Below the pieces are notes generated by a model. That model was given only the letters and a program-made list of their open reading frames with translations, searched no databases and was not told the DNA's origin. Source: Rhodococcus rhodnii (lineage in GTDB: Bacteria; Actinomycetota; Actinomycetes; Mycobacteriales; Pseudonocardiaceae). Taken from it: a stretch of DNA of 64,000 bases. This document shows, in pieces, positions 36,838-45,589 of the stretch; within the stretch, counting starts at the first letter, position 1; each line of letters opens with the position of its first letter. Made by a program: the position numbers and the translations under genes. The DNA is taken from assembly GCA_000720375.1 (NCBI GenBank), contig JOAA01000032.1:62001-126000 (forward strand), in the 5' to 3' direction.

Positions 36838-37238
36838 AATGGCTGTTATGGGCCCAGCTCGTCGTGGTGTTGGCGGCCTTGGCCGTTGGTGCCTTGGCGA
36901 TCTTCATGCAACCCGCTGGCGTCGTGGTGGCGATGGGCATCGGTCTGGCGCCGATTGTGCTGATCGTGGGTGCGGTGATGGGCCTGATCGCGCTCAAACG
37001 GCGAAAAGGCTATGTCCACGCAGGGATTGTGCAGCTTGTGCCTGCGGTTTTCGCGGTGGCGTCGGCGTTGACCCCGGCTGGAGAGGACGTGGGCTGGTCC
37101 GGGTATCTGCCGTTGAACATGGCGGACCAAATTACGCGGACGTTGCAATGGCTGACCGCGTCGATGTGGTTGATCGCCGCAGCAACAGTGCTGGCAGTGG
37201 TGTCAGCACTGTTGCTGTTCAGGCGTAAGGAAAACTAG
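36834..37238 (+). CDS. Four-helix membrane protein of unknown function
   Basis: A 134-aa protein with four hydrophobic helices (LLWAQLVVVLAALAVGALAI, VVVAMGIGLAPIVLIVGAVMG, AGIVQLVPAVFAVASAL, WLIAAATVLAVVSALLLF) and a basic C-terminus (RRKEN). It is translationally coupled to the VanZ-RDD gene (ATGA at 36834-36837), so the two probably act together at the membrane. No family recognised. Its TAG stop lies in a CTAG shared with the convergent phoD stop. Confidence 0.7.
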   Translation: MKWLLWAQLVVVLAALAVGALAIFMQPAGVVVAMGIGLAPIVLIVGAVMGLIALKRRKGYVHAGIVQLVPAVFAVASALTPAGEDVGWSGYLPLNMADQITRTLQWLTASMWLIAAATVLAVVSALLLFRRKEN

Positions 37239-38995
37239 GCTGGTTCGTCGGACCTGGCACCGACCGGGCCACCAGCCGGGCTGACTTTCCGTGATCCGGC
37301 AAGGGTTTGCCAGCTCGCCGCATGCGATGTCGTGACGCTCTGAACCACACGCGGATCCGGCTGGGCGCTCGTCGGCACGGGTGTGTGGTGGAAGTCCGCC
37401 TGCACCCGGTCCGGAGTCACGTCGATCAACGCGTAACCGTGGCCGATACCGTCGAGGTACTTGATCCACGGGTTACGCCCGGCCAGTGTTCCCGTGATCT
37501 GCCGAGTCGCCGCCACCACAACCTCGGCAGGTGTCCCGGCTGGCACCCGTGCCCGGGCCAGTTCGTAGAAGCCGTCACTCGTCACCGAAGGACAGACGAA
37601 CTCGACACCCACCGGCGTGTAGTCCGCGCCCGCCTTCGACGGGATCTCCACCGCCCACGACGAGTGGATGTCACCGGTCAGCACGACCACGTTGTTCGCC
37701 CCACCCGCGATGTGGTTGACCAGATCCGCTTGCTGCGCGCGGTAACCGTCCCACTGGTCGGAGTTGATCAACGTCATGGTCGGCGGCAGGTTCAGCAACG
37801 GACCGGGGATCATCAACGGGCTGAGCACGACCTGGTTGCCGATCAGGTGCCACGGCTTGGTACGGCCCGAGTTCTTCAGCCACGTCATCTGCTCCGGCTC
37901 GATCATGTGCCTCGCCGGGTCGTTCAGCTGAGCGTCCACTTCGGGCGTTCCGATCGGGATGAAACCACCGCCACGCGTGGTGTACGGCGGCACGTCCACC
38001 TGCGCGGTCCGGTTCTGCCGACTCTCCAAAACGGACAGATCACCGAGCGGCCCGAAGCTGAAGCTGCGGAAGAACCTCGTGCCCCGGTGCGGAACGACCC
38101 GCTGCTCCGGCAACCGGAACGGCATCCACTCCAGGTATGCCTGATACGCCACCTTGCGCCTGGCGAGGAACGAGCCCTCGGTGTCCGGCGAGTGGTTCAC
38201 CGCCCCGGAATCCCACGCGTTGTCGGCGACCTCGTGGTCGTCGAAGATGGTGATGAACGGGTGCTGCCGGTGAGCCAGAGCCAGATCGGGATCGGCCTTG
38301 TGCAGCGCGTGCCGCAGCCGGTACGCGGTCAGATCGAGGGTCTCGGTCGCCGGGTTGTGGTCGCGGATGCCGATCAGCTCCGGCGGACCGGAGCGGTCCG
38401 CGCCGTTGCCGTACTCGTAGAAGTAGTCGCCGAGGTGCAGGATGAAGTCGAGGTCCGTGCGCTGCCCCAGAGCGCGGTACGCGGCGAAGTAGCCGCCGGT
38501 GTAGTTGCTGCACGACACGAGCCCGAATCGCAAGGCGTGCAAGCGATCGCCGTCATCGGGCGCGGTCTGTGTGCGGCCGACCGGGCTCGTTTCGCCTTCG
38601 GCGTGGAATCGGTAGTAGTAGCGCGTGTACGGCTGCAGGCCGGTGACGTCGACCTTCACGGTGTGGTCGGAAGCCGCGGACGTCAGCACCCCGCCCCGCT
38701 TGACCACATGCCGGAACGCCTCGTCTCGTGCCACCTCCCAGCGCACGAAGATCGGGCGGCCGAGCCCGCTGCCGGGCGTCGCGATTTGCCTGCCTTCACA
38801 AGGTGGTGTGGCTCTGGTCCAGATCACCACGGCGGTCCCCAGTGGATCGCCACTGGCCACGCCGTACCCGAAAATCCCCCTTGCGGCGGGTGCGGCGGCG
38901 GCTTCGAAGTCGAACACCCGGAAGGATCCGGCGATGGCGGCCGCGCCGAGCGCGGCGCCCTTCAAAATCGACCTACGGCTGGGCGTTGCGTTCAT
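37235..38995 (-). CDS. phoD: Tat-exported PhoD-family alkaline phosphatase/phosphodiesterase
   Basis: A 586-aa protein with a twin-arginine signal (SRRSILKGAALGAAAIAG) and the two-part PhoD structure. A small N-terminal beta domain (GVASGDPLGTAVVIWTRATP) comes first; the calcineurin-like catalytic domain carries SCSNYTGGYFAAY, LHLGDYFYEYG, FDDHEVADNAWDSG and LTGDIHSSWA, the metal-binding Asp, Asn and His positions. PhoD hydrolyses phosphomono- and diesters outside the cell, using Ca and Fe, normally under phosphate starvation. ATG 38995 is chosen (AGGGTG upstream). I did not find a clear PHO box. Confidence 0.9.
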   Translation of the reverse strand: MNATPSRRSILKGAALGAAAIAGSFRVFDFEAAAAPAARGIFGYGVASGDPLGTAVVIWTRATPPCEGRQIATPGSGLGRPIFVRWEVARDEAFRHVVKRGGVLTSAASDHTVKVDVTGLQPYTRYYYRFHAEGETSPVGRTQTAPDDGDRLHALRFGLVSCSNYTGGYFAAYRALGQRTDLDFILHLGDYFYEYGNGADRSGPPELIGIRDHNPATETLDLTAYRLRHALHKADPDLALAHRQHPFITIFDDHEVADNAWDSGAVNHSPDTEGSFLARRKVAYQAYLEWMPFRLPEQRVVPHRGTRFFRSFSFGPLGDLSVLESRQNRTAQVDVPPYTTRGGGFIPIGTPEVDAQLNDPARHMIEPEQMTWLKNSGRTKPWHLIGNQVVLSPLMIPGPLLNLPPTMTLINSDQWDGYRAQQADLVNHIAGGANNVVVLTGDIHSSWAVEIPSKAGADYTPVGVEFVCPSVTSDGFYELARARVPAGTPAEVVVAATRQITGTLAGRNPWIKYLDGIGHGYALIDVTPDRVQADFHHTPVPTSAQPDPRVVQSVTTSHAASWQTLAGSRKVSPAGGPVGARSDEPA

Positions 38996-39025
38996 GCGCG
39001 ACACCCTAGTGATTTGACCTGAATC

Positions 39026-40279
39026 TCAGACGACGAACGTGAAAAGTGGGCTGTCCGGTGGAACTCGCTCGATCCGGTGGGGGACCGCGTTCATCCGCTT
39101 GAGCATCGCCTCGAGGTTCTCCGGTGCGCCGAGTTCGATGCCGACGAGCGCGGGACCGGTCTCCCGGTTGTTGCGCTTGACGTACTCGAACAGCGTGATG
39201 TCGTCGTCCGGCCCGAGGATGTCGTCGAGGAACCGGCGCAGCGCGCCCGGCTCCTGCGGGAACTCGACCAGGAAGTAGTGCTTGCGGCCCTCGAACACCA
39301 GGGCCCGCTCGACGATCTCGGCATACCGGCTGACGTCGTTGTTACCGCCGGACAGGATGCACACGACCGTGGAGCCGGGCCTGAGGCCGAGCGGCAGGCC
39401 AAGGGTCGTCGTGGCGAGCGCGCCTGCGGGCTCGCTGATGATCCCGTCGGACTGGTACAGGTCGAGCATCTCGACGCAGATCTGGCCTTCCGGCACGGCG
39501 ACAAGGCGTGGTCGCTGGTCGTTGACCACGGCGAACGTGTGCTGCCCGACCTTGCGGACCGCGGCGCCGTCGACGAAGGGATCGAGGTGGTCCAGATCGA
39601 CCGGTTCGCCGTGCTCCAGGGCGGCGGCCATGCTGGTGGCGCCGAGCGGTTCGGCCCCGATCACGGTGACTTCGGGGTGCGTCTCGCGCAGCCAGACCAA
39701 CGTCCCCGCGAGCAGCCCGCCGCCTCCGACCGGGACGATCACGGCGTCAGGCGCGTGGCCGAGCTGTTCGATGATTTCCTTGACGACCGTGCCCTGACCG
39801 GCGATGGTGCGCGGGTCGTCGAACGCGGGAACCAGCGTCATCCCGGTTGCCTGCGCGTGTGTGTAGGCGGCCGCTGCTGCCTCGTCGTACGTCTCGCCTT
39901 CGACGACGATCTGCACGAACTTGCCGCCGAGGCTCGCGACGCGCTCCCGCTTCTGCCGGGGCGTCGTGCGGGGCAGGTACACCCGTGCGGAGATCCCGAG
40001 CGACGCGCACGCGAACGCCACGCCCTGGCCGTGGTTGCCCGCGCTGGCGCACACCACGCCGCGCTCGCGTTCCTCGGCCGTCAGGTTGCTGAGCAGGTTG
40101 TACGCGCCACGGCCCTTGTAGGAGCGGACTTTGTGCAGGTCCTCCCGTTTGAGCCAGACGTCCAAGTCGTACCGTTGCGACAACCGCTCGTTGCGCTGCA
40201 ATGGGCTTGGTTCGATGACTCCGGCGAACCGGCGTGCCGCCGCGACCACATCTGCCGCGGCGGGGCGTTCTGCGGACAA
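39026..40279 (-). CDS. ilvA: Threonine dehydratase (threonine ammonia-lyase) with C-terminal ACT-like domain
   Basis: A 417-aa PLP enzyme that deaminates threonine to 2-oxobutyrate, the first step to isoleucine. Lys55 in RSYKGRGA is the Schiff-base lysine, SAGNHGQG and VPVGGGGLLAG bind PLP, and the last 90 residues (HYFLVEFPQEPGALRRFLDD) form the ACT-like regulatory domain expected for feedback by isoleucine. The TTG start at 40279 is supported by AGGAG six bases upstream. It stands alone between phoD and a GNAT gene. Confidence 0.92.
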   Translation of the reverse strand: MSAERPAAADVVAAARRFAGVIEPSPLQRNERLSQRYDLDVWLKREDLHKVRSYKGRGAYNLLSNLTAEERERGVVCASAGNHGQGVAFACASLGISARVYLPRTTPRQKRERVASLGGKFVQIVVEGETYDEAAAAAYTHAQATGMTLVPAFDDPRTIAGQGTVVKEIIEQLGHAPDAVIVPVGGGGLLAGTLVWLRETHPEVTVIGAEPLGATSMAAALEHGEPVDLDHLDPFVDGAAVRKVGQHTFAVVNDQRPRLVAVPEGQICVEMLDLYQSDGIISEPAGALATTTLGLPLGLRPGSTVVCILSGGNNDVSRYAEIVERALVFEGRKHYFLVEFPQEPGALRRFLDDILGPDDDITLFEYVKRNNRETGPALVGIELGAPENLEAMLKRMNAVPHRIERVPPDSPLFTFVV

Positions 40280-40321
40280 CCGCCGCTCCTGTCGTGCTCT
40301 ATTCGGGCTAGACCTGGCAGT

Positions 40322-40846
40322 CTACGTCCCGTCGGAGCGCAGCACATAAGCCACCCGTCGGTCGCCGTGTTGGTTCTTGAACTGGGCCGATGGCTGCCAA
40401 CCGGCCGATTTGTACAGTCGGCAGGCCGGGGCGTCCGGATGGGTGACCAGCCACGCGGCGCGGGCGCGCACAAAGTGGTCGAGTAGTGCACGGCCAACCC
40501 CGCGACCCCGCGACACAGGGTTGACCATGAGCTCTACCACCGCCACCGCGGGCGCGACCAAGCGTTCGGCCGGGACCACCCGTGCGACGGCGTGGTGGAA
40601 CGCGTCATCCGGCAGCTCGGGCGGCATCGGCCAGCCGTACGCCACGCCCAGCAGGCCCGAGTCGTCGACCGCGACGGACCCGGACAAACCCGGCCGGTCC
40701 AGGTGTGCGGCCAGGACGTTGGCGTAGTCGTCGAGCATCTCCTGCGGCTCGTTCCACGGCGGATCCGCGAAGCACTGGCGATACAGCTCGTGCAACGGTT
40801 CCCGTAAGTCGCCGAGCTGGGTCGCGTCCATGCTGTCGATCCGCAT
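40322..40846 (-). CDS. GNAT-family N-acetyltransferase
   Basis: A 174-aa acetyltransferase with the acetyl-CoA loop NPVSRGRGVGRALLDHFV (residues about 112-130) and the end motif LYKSAGWQ. The substrate is unknown. Starts at 40846 or, five codons later, at MDATQL are possible. It is separated by 20 bp from the next acetyltransferase gene upstream and could be the last gene of that operon, but the spacing is looser than inside it. Confidence 0.8.
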   Translation of the reverse strand: MRIDSMDATQLGDLREPLHELYRQCFADPPWNEPQEMLDDYANVLAAHLDRPGLSGSVAVDDSGLLGVAYGWPMPPELPDDAFHHAVARVVPAERLVAPAVAVVELMVNPVSRGRGVGRALLDHFVRARAAWLVTHPDAPACRLYKSAGWQPSAQFKNQHGDRRVAYVLRSDGT

Positions 40847-40866
40847 GGGCCGATCTTAATGCAAGG

Positions 40867-41469
40867 TCATGGCAATAAGAGGCCACTTGTCCGGAGGGTG
40901 CTTTCCACCAGGGGATCGGTGTCGGTCAGGCGGTAGCGGTGCCGGTACACCGCCAGCATGGTGTCGCGCAGGTCGTCACCGGCGATCGGTGCCGTCTGGG
41001 CCTGCGTCAGGTCCGCGGCCATCAGCAGCATGGGGTGCGGTTCGTCGTCGTTGGGCTGGCGATACCCGTTGATGGGCAACAAGACTGCGCCGAGCCGCGT
41101 GTAGAAGGCGATCCGCCGCCTGCGGACCGTCGCCTCGGCCTCGTCGATTCCTTCCTCGGCGGGATCTTCGACGTCGTAGACCATCCGGGTGAACCCCGCG
41201 TCGGCCATTTCACGGCATACCTCGGCCCACAGGATCGCGCCGAGGCCGCGGCCACGATCCCCGACGACGAAGTACCGCAGGAACACCCAGCCGGTCGGGC
41301 CGAGTTCACGAAGCACTGCCAGGCCGCGCGGGGAGCCGTCGGTCAGCACCAGCGCGCGATCGTTGAGCAGGTCCTCGAAGGGCGTACGCAGCCGCGCGCT
41401 GAAGCCGTCCTCGTAGATCTTGCGGACCCGCGCCAGATCGGGCAGTGACGTGGCGGGGACGAGCTTCAC
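40867..41469 (-). CDS. GNAT-like acetyltransferase closing the acyl-CoA/amidohydrolase operon
   Basis: A 200-aa GNAT-like protein: KLVPATSLPDLARVRKIYEDGF at the start, VGDRGRGLGAILWAEV as the acetyl-CoA site, and AFYTRLGAVLLPINGYRQP near the end. The GTG at 41469 overlaps the amidohydrolase stop (GTGA), so it is coupled to the catabolic genes and may acetylate an amine released by them. The long open frame upstream is a shadow of the amidohydrolase gene. Confidence 0.8.
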   Translation of the reverse strand: MKLVPATSLPDLARVRKIYEDGFSARLRTPFEDLLNDRALVLTDGSPRGLAVLRELGPTGWVFLRYFVVGDRGRGLGAILWAEVCREMADAGFTRMVYDVEDPAEEGIDEAEATVRRRRIAFYTRLGAVLLPINGYRQPNDDEPHPMLLMAADLTQAQTAPIAGDDLRDTMLAVYRHRYRLTDTDPLVESTLRTSGLLLP

Positions 41470-43019
41470 CGGAACATCCCGCCGACCATGGTCCGCAGTA
41501 CCTCGATGTCCTTGATCCGGCCGGGTTCCACGGTGGCCGGACTGTCCGACAACACCACGAGATCCGCCAGCTTGCCCACGGTGACCGTGCCCTTCCGATG
41601 TTCCTGTTTGGACGCGTACGCCGAGCCGTACGTGAAGGCGCGCAACGCTTCCAGGCCGGTGATCGCCTCCGACGGGTTGAACGGCACGCCCGACGCGGTC
41701 TGTTGGTTGACCATGTCGTGCATGCCGAGCAGGGGAGCGCCGGTGACGACCGGCCGGTCCGAGCTGCCCGGCACGACGATCCGAGCGTCCAATAGGGACC
41801 GTTGCCGGTACGCCCATCGCGCGCGTTCCGGGCCGAGCGCACGCAGCATTCCATCGCCGATCTCGTTGGCGAACCTGCCCTGTGGCACAGGAATGACTCC
41901 GAGATCGCGGGCCCGCGCCACCTGATCCGGCCGGGCGACGCCGAAATGCTCGATCCGATGCCGCCTGGTCGGGTCGCCGGCGGATTCGTAGGCGTCGAGG
42001 ACGAGATCGATGGCCGCGTCCCCGATCGCGTGCGTTGCCACGCGCCAGCCCGCCTTGTGGGCCGCCAGGATCGTGGCGGTCAGCGCGTCCGGATCTCCTT
42101 GCAGGTAACCGCGTTCGCCTGGCGTGTCGGAGAAGTCGTGGCACATCGCGGCGGTGTGGCCGATCAGCGAGCCGTCCGAGAAGACCTTGACCGGGCCGAT
42201 GCTCAGCCAGTCGTCGCCGAAGCCGGTACGGATCCCCAGGTCGAGGCCGAGGCCGAGCTCGGTCACCGGGTGCAGCACGTCCGCGGCCACCATCAGCTCC
42301 ACCCGGACGTGCAGTTTGCCCTGCTCACGGGCTCGGTGATACGCCTCTAGCTCGACCGGGGACTTGCCGATCCAGCCGCCGCCGATCCCGGCCTCCACGC
42401 AGCTGGTGATGCCTTCGCGCAGGTACCGTTGCCCCGCGCGGTCGATCGCGTCGACCAAAGTGTCCACCGGGTACGGCAGGATCAACGGATTCACCAGCTG
42501 CTGGGCCTGTTCCTGGAGCAAGCCGGTGGGCCTGCCGTCCGCGTCGACAACGACCAGGCCCCCGTCCACGTCGATGGCATGCTCCGAGATCCCGAGTTCT
42601 TGCAGGACAGGGGAGTTGACCACGCACATGTGCCCGGACGTGTGCTTCACCAGCACCTTGCGGCCTTGTGCGGCACGGTCGAGGCCGTCGCGGGTCGGGT
42701 GCCCGCCGCACTTGTTCTGGTCGTAGCCCGAGGCGATGATCCACTCGCCCTCCGGCGCGTTGGCGATCGCGGCGTACAACGCTTCGAGGCTGGTCACCTT
42801 GACGTCCACTTCGGACAGGCTGAGTCCGTACCAGCTCATGTGGTTGTGGGCATCGTGAAAGCCCGGTGTGACCGTGGCTCCGTCAAGATCAATCACTTGG
42901 TGCGCTGGGACTTCCTCAAGGGCGGCGATCCGGTCGCCGAGGATGGCCACCGCTTGGACGTCCGGGCCGTCCAATGTGATCACGTTGGCGTTCTTGAGCA
43001 AGAGATCGGCTTTGATCAT
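41466..43019 (-). CDS. YtcJ-like amidohydrolase (amidohydrolase-3 family)
   Basis: A 517-aa metal-dependent hydrolase with the N-terminal composite barrel (NANVITLDGPDVQAVAI), metal site His58-x-His60 in HDAHNH, SDGSLIGHTAAMC, and the later histidines in ATHAIGDAA and RRHRIEHFG. The family hydrolyses amide, N-formyl or cyclic amide bonds and often acts late in catabolic pathways. The ATG overlaps the thioesterase stop and its own stop overlaps the GNAT start, four bases each. Substrate not predictable; no signal peptide, so cytoplasmic. Confidence 0.88.
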   Translation of the reverse strand: MIKADLLLKNANVITLDGPDVQAVAILGDRIAALEEVPAHQVIDLDGATVTPGFHDAHNHMSWYGLSLSEVDVKVTSLEALYAAIANAPEGEWIIASGYDQNKCGGHPTRDGLDRAAQGRKVLVKHTSGHMCVVNSPVLQELGISEHAIDVDGGLVVVDADGRPTGLLQEQAQQLVNPLILPYPVDTLVDAIDRAGQRYLREGITSCVEAGIGGGWIGKSPVELEAYHRAREQGKLHVRVELMVAADVLHPVTELGLGLDLGIRTGFGDDWLSIGPVKVFSDGSLIGHTAAMCHDFSDTPGERGYLQGDPDALTATILAAHKAGWRVATHAIGDAAIDLVLDAYESAGDPTRRHRIEHFGVARPDQVARARDLGVIPVPQGRFANEIGDGMLRALGPERARWAYRQRSLLDARIVVPGSSDRPVVTGAPLLGMHDMVNQQTASGVPFNPSEAITGLEALRAFTYGSAYASKQEHRKGTVTVGKLADLVVLSDSPATVEPGRIKDIEVLRTMVGGMFR

Positions 43020-43408
43020 TGCTGCATCCCCGCGAACATCGTTCGATACCAGTCACTCCATGGGCTGGGCTTGCCGTCCGCGTCCACTTTGACGATCACC
43101 CGGTAGCCGCGGGCGTACTGTCCACACTGGAATCCGTATACCGCGCTGGTCGTGCCGATCTTGTCGGCGGTCAGCTCGATCGGCAGCATCCCCGGGGACG
43201 TGAACGCGGCGAGGAACTCGATGTGCAACGTCCTGACGACGTACCGCAGATCCTCGTCGCGATCGGCGAACTGGCTCCAGCCTTTGCCGAGTTGTTCGAA
43301 CAACGCCGATTGGGCGCGTTCGACGTGCACGGCGAACCGGGAGTTGTGCAGGGTCCCGTTCAGGTCCAGTTCGTCGAAGAACACCGGGCTGTCCCACTTG
43401 AAGCTCAC
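43016..43408 (-). CDS. Hotdog-fold acyl-CoA thioesterase
   Basis: A 130-aa 4HBT-like thioesterase: VFFDELDLNGTLHNSRFAVHVERA resembles the D-x-(D/N)-x-x-G-x-x-(H/N)-N-x-x-(Y/F) pattern of the family, and LHIEFLAAFTSPGML is the next strand. It should release a free acid from a CoA thioester made in this pathway. It overlaps both neighbours by four bases (GTGA and ATGA). Confidence 0.82.
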   Translation of the reverse strand: MSFKWDSPVFFDELDLNGTLHNSRFAVHVERAQSALFEQLGKGWSQFADRDEDLRYVVRTLHIEFLAAFTSPGMLPIELTADKIGTTSAVYGFQCGQYARGYRVIVKVDADGKPSPWSDWYRTMFAGMQQ

Positions 43409-44793
43409 CGCAGCCGCTCCTTCGCCACGCGCTCGGACGCCGTGCGCGGCAGGTCGTCTCGGAACTCCCAGTATCGCGGGACCTTGAACGACGCCAATCG
43501 GTCCGAGCAGAACTCGGTGAGTTCCGTTTCGGTGATGTCGCCGACGATGAACGCCTTGACCTCCTCGCCACGGATCTCGTCCGGCACGCCGATCACCGCG
43601 GCCAGCCGCACCGCGGGATGGCCCATCAGGACCTCTTCGACCTCGTGTGCGGCGATGTTCTCGCCGCTGCGCCGGATCATGTCCTTGATCCGGCCGAGGT
43701 GGTACACGCGCCCGTCCTCGTCGATCCGTGCGAGGTCGCCCGTGTGGAACCAGCCGTCGTCGAACACGTCCGGCTTGTCGAGGTATCCGTCCATCATTCC
43801 GGGACCACGCACCAACAATTCACCGTTGACGATCTTGGCCGTCCGGTGTGGCGCGGGCTTGCCCAGGCAGCCCGTCCCGACGAAGGCGTCGTGGTCCTCG
43901 GCCGTGATCCGGATGTCCGCGCCGGTCTCGGTCATCCCGAACGCCTCGTACCAGCCGACGCCCCACCGGTCTTCCAGTGCCTTGTGCAGTGTCGGCGGAA
44001 TGGCGGAGGACTGCACGACCCGGACCCGGTGATCGCGGTCCGCCGGATCCGGCGCCATCTTCAGCAACAGCGCAGGCATGGCGCCGAGGCAGTAGAAGTA
44101 CGTCACGTGGTGTTCGCGGACCTTGGCCCAGAACGTCGACGGGTGGAATCCGTCCAGTACGACCAGTTCCGCTCCGGACAACAACGCGGTTGTCACGTTC
44201 CACTGTGGATCGATGTAGTGAAACGGTTGTGCCGTCAGCATGACGTCGTTCTCGGTGAGATACGGGAAGTGTGACACGAGACTCTGGCTGAGCTGGAGCC
44301 AGTACTCGTGGGAAAGCACGCATCCCTTGGGGTTCCCGGTGGTTCCGGACGTGTACTGGATGTTCACGACTCGGCTCGTCGACCCCTGGACGAAACCTGG
44401 TTGGGGTGTCAGGGTTTCGACGTAGTGCACCGCCGGTGCGTCGACGGACTCCAGCAGCGGCCGGAACTCCTCGGTCGTTACCACTGCCACGGCTTGCGAT
44501 GACCGCAGCAGGTGTGACGCGTCCACAGACCGGTATTTGACGTTGACGGGGACCATGGCCGCGCCGAGTTTGACCAGGGCGAGCCAGATCAGTGGGAACT
44601 CCGGCTGGTTGCGCAGCAGCACCGCGACCCGGTCGCCTTGGCGGATTCCCTTGTCTCGCAGCGCTTGCGCGTACCCCGATGACAGCTCATGCACCTCGGC
44701 GAAGGTGAACCGGCGGCCCGGATCGAACGTCCACGCGATCTTCGCCGGCCATTTCCGCGCCGCCTCGGCGACCAGCTCGACCAGGTCAGCCAT
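43405..44793 (-). CDS. AMP-forming acyl-CoA synthetase
   Basis: A 462-aa ANL-superfamily ligase, a little short for the family. The P-loop-like motif YTSGTTGNPKG is at 147-157, followed by YEAFGMTETGADI, TGDLARIDEDGRVYHLGRIKDMI, and the adenylation lysine near the C-terminus (SERVAKERLR, Lys459). It activates an unknown carboxylic acid to its CoA ester, presumably the substrate of the coupled crotonase. The start overlaps the crotonase stop by eight bases. Confidence 0.9.
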   Translation of the reverse strand: MADLVELVAEAARKWPAKIAWTFDPGRRFTFAEVHELSSGYAQALRDKGIRQGDRVAVLLRNQPEFPLIWLALVKLGAAMVPVNVKYRSVDASHLLRSSQAVAVVTTEEFRPLLESVDAPAVHYVETLTPQPGFVQGSTSRVVNIQYTSGTTGNPKGCVLSHEYWLQLSQSLVSHFPYLTENDVMLTAQPFHYIDPQWNVTTALLSGAELVVLDGFHPSTFWAKVREHHVTYFYCLGAMPALLLKMAPDPADRDHRVRVVQSSAIPPTLHKALEDRWGVGWYEAFGMTETGADIRITAEDHDAFVGTGCLGKPAPHRTAKIVNGELLVRGPGMMDGYLDKPDVFDDGWFHTGDLARIDEDGRVYHLGRIKDMIRRSGENIAAHEVEEVLMGHPAVRLAAVIGVPDEIRGEEVKAFIVGDITETELTEFCSDRLASFKVPRYWEFRDDLPRTASERVAKERLR

Positions 44794-45505
44794 GCCGGTA
44801 CTCGCCGGACACGCTGGTCAGGATGGCGTGGTCGACCTCGGTGGCCAGTGCCTCCTCGAGCGTCGAGTCCAGTCCTCGGTCAAGGGCTTGCTTGGCCAAG
44901 CTGGTCGCGACCGGCGGCCGTGCCGCGATCCGGGCGGCCAGTTCGAGCGCGACCTTCTCGTGCTCGCCTGCTGGCACCACCCGGTTGATCAGTCCCGTTG
45001 CTGCCGCCTGCCCGGCGGAGATTCGCTCGCCGAGCACGAGAAGTTCCTTGGCCTTCGCGGGACCGACGATCTTGGGCAGGAGTGCGGAGATGCCGCCGGT
45101 GACGCTCAGGCCCACCTCGACCTCGGGAAATCCGAACTGGGCCTGCTCGTCGGCGACGATCAGGTCGCAGGCGAGGGCGAACTCGCAGCCCGCGCCGAGC
45201 GCGTAGCCGTGCACCGCGGCGATCACGATTCCGGGGAATGCCCTGATCCGGCGGGTGACGTCCTGGATCTGCTCAAGCCGCCGCCGGGTTTCCAGGCTGG
45301 TCTCGTCCGGCGTCGGTTCCTTGAGGTCGTGGCCCGAACAGAACGCCCGGCCACGCCCCGCCAGCACGATCGCCCTGGCCTCCACGGCCTGGTCCAGGGC
45401 CTTGAGCAAGCCCTCGGTCAACGCGGGCACGACCGCGTTCAGCCGCTCAGGCCGGTTGAGGTGAATGCGGGCGACGCCGTCCCGGCATTCGTAGTCGACG
45501 ACCAC
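44786..45505 (-). CDS. Enoyl-CoA hydratase/isomerase (crotonase) family protein
   Basis: A 239-aa crotonase: ARIHLNRPERLNAVV, the oxyanion-hole segment AFCSGHDLKE, HGYALGAGCEFALACDLIVA with the first catalytic Glu position, and FGFPEVEVGLSV with the second. It could hydrate, isomerise or cleave an acyl-CoA. First gene of the five-gene operon; GGGAGG lies seven bases before GTG 45505. The frame remains open upstream across the operator and the TetR gene but that part is a shadow. Confidence 0.9.
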   Translation of the reverse strand: MVVDYECRDGVARIHLNRPERLNAVVPALTEGLLKALDQAVEARAIVLAGRGRAFCSGHDLKEPTPDETSLETRRRLEQIQDVTRRIRAFPGIVIAAVHGYALGAGCEFALACDLIVADEQAQFGFPEVEVGLSVTGGISALLPKIVGPAKAKELLVLGERISAGQAAATGLINRVVPAGEHEKVALELAARIAARPPVATSLAKQALDRGLDSTLEEALATEVDHAILTSVSGEYRHG

Positions 45506-45526
45506 CGCGTTTCCTCCCGTAGCGTG

Positions 45527-45548
45527 TTCTATCGATCGATCGATAGAA
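45527..45548. promoter_or_regulatory. 22-bp perfect palindrome, probable TetR operator
   Basis: A perfect palindrome with half-site TTCTATCGATC repeated in inverted form, centred between the divergent crotonase operon (21 bp away) and the TetR gene (41 bp away). The position and symmetry are those of an operator controlling both promoters. Confidence 0.85.
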
Positions 45549-45589
45549 TGCGCTGGCGGGTGCGGCCCGGTCAAGAGAGCGAGGATGTG

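Noticed and set aside
44537..45589. Long plus-strand frame fused upstream of the TetR regulator
   Set aside because: It is antisense to the crotonase gene; the TetR homology begins at ATG 45590.
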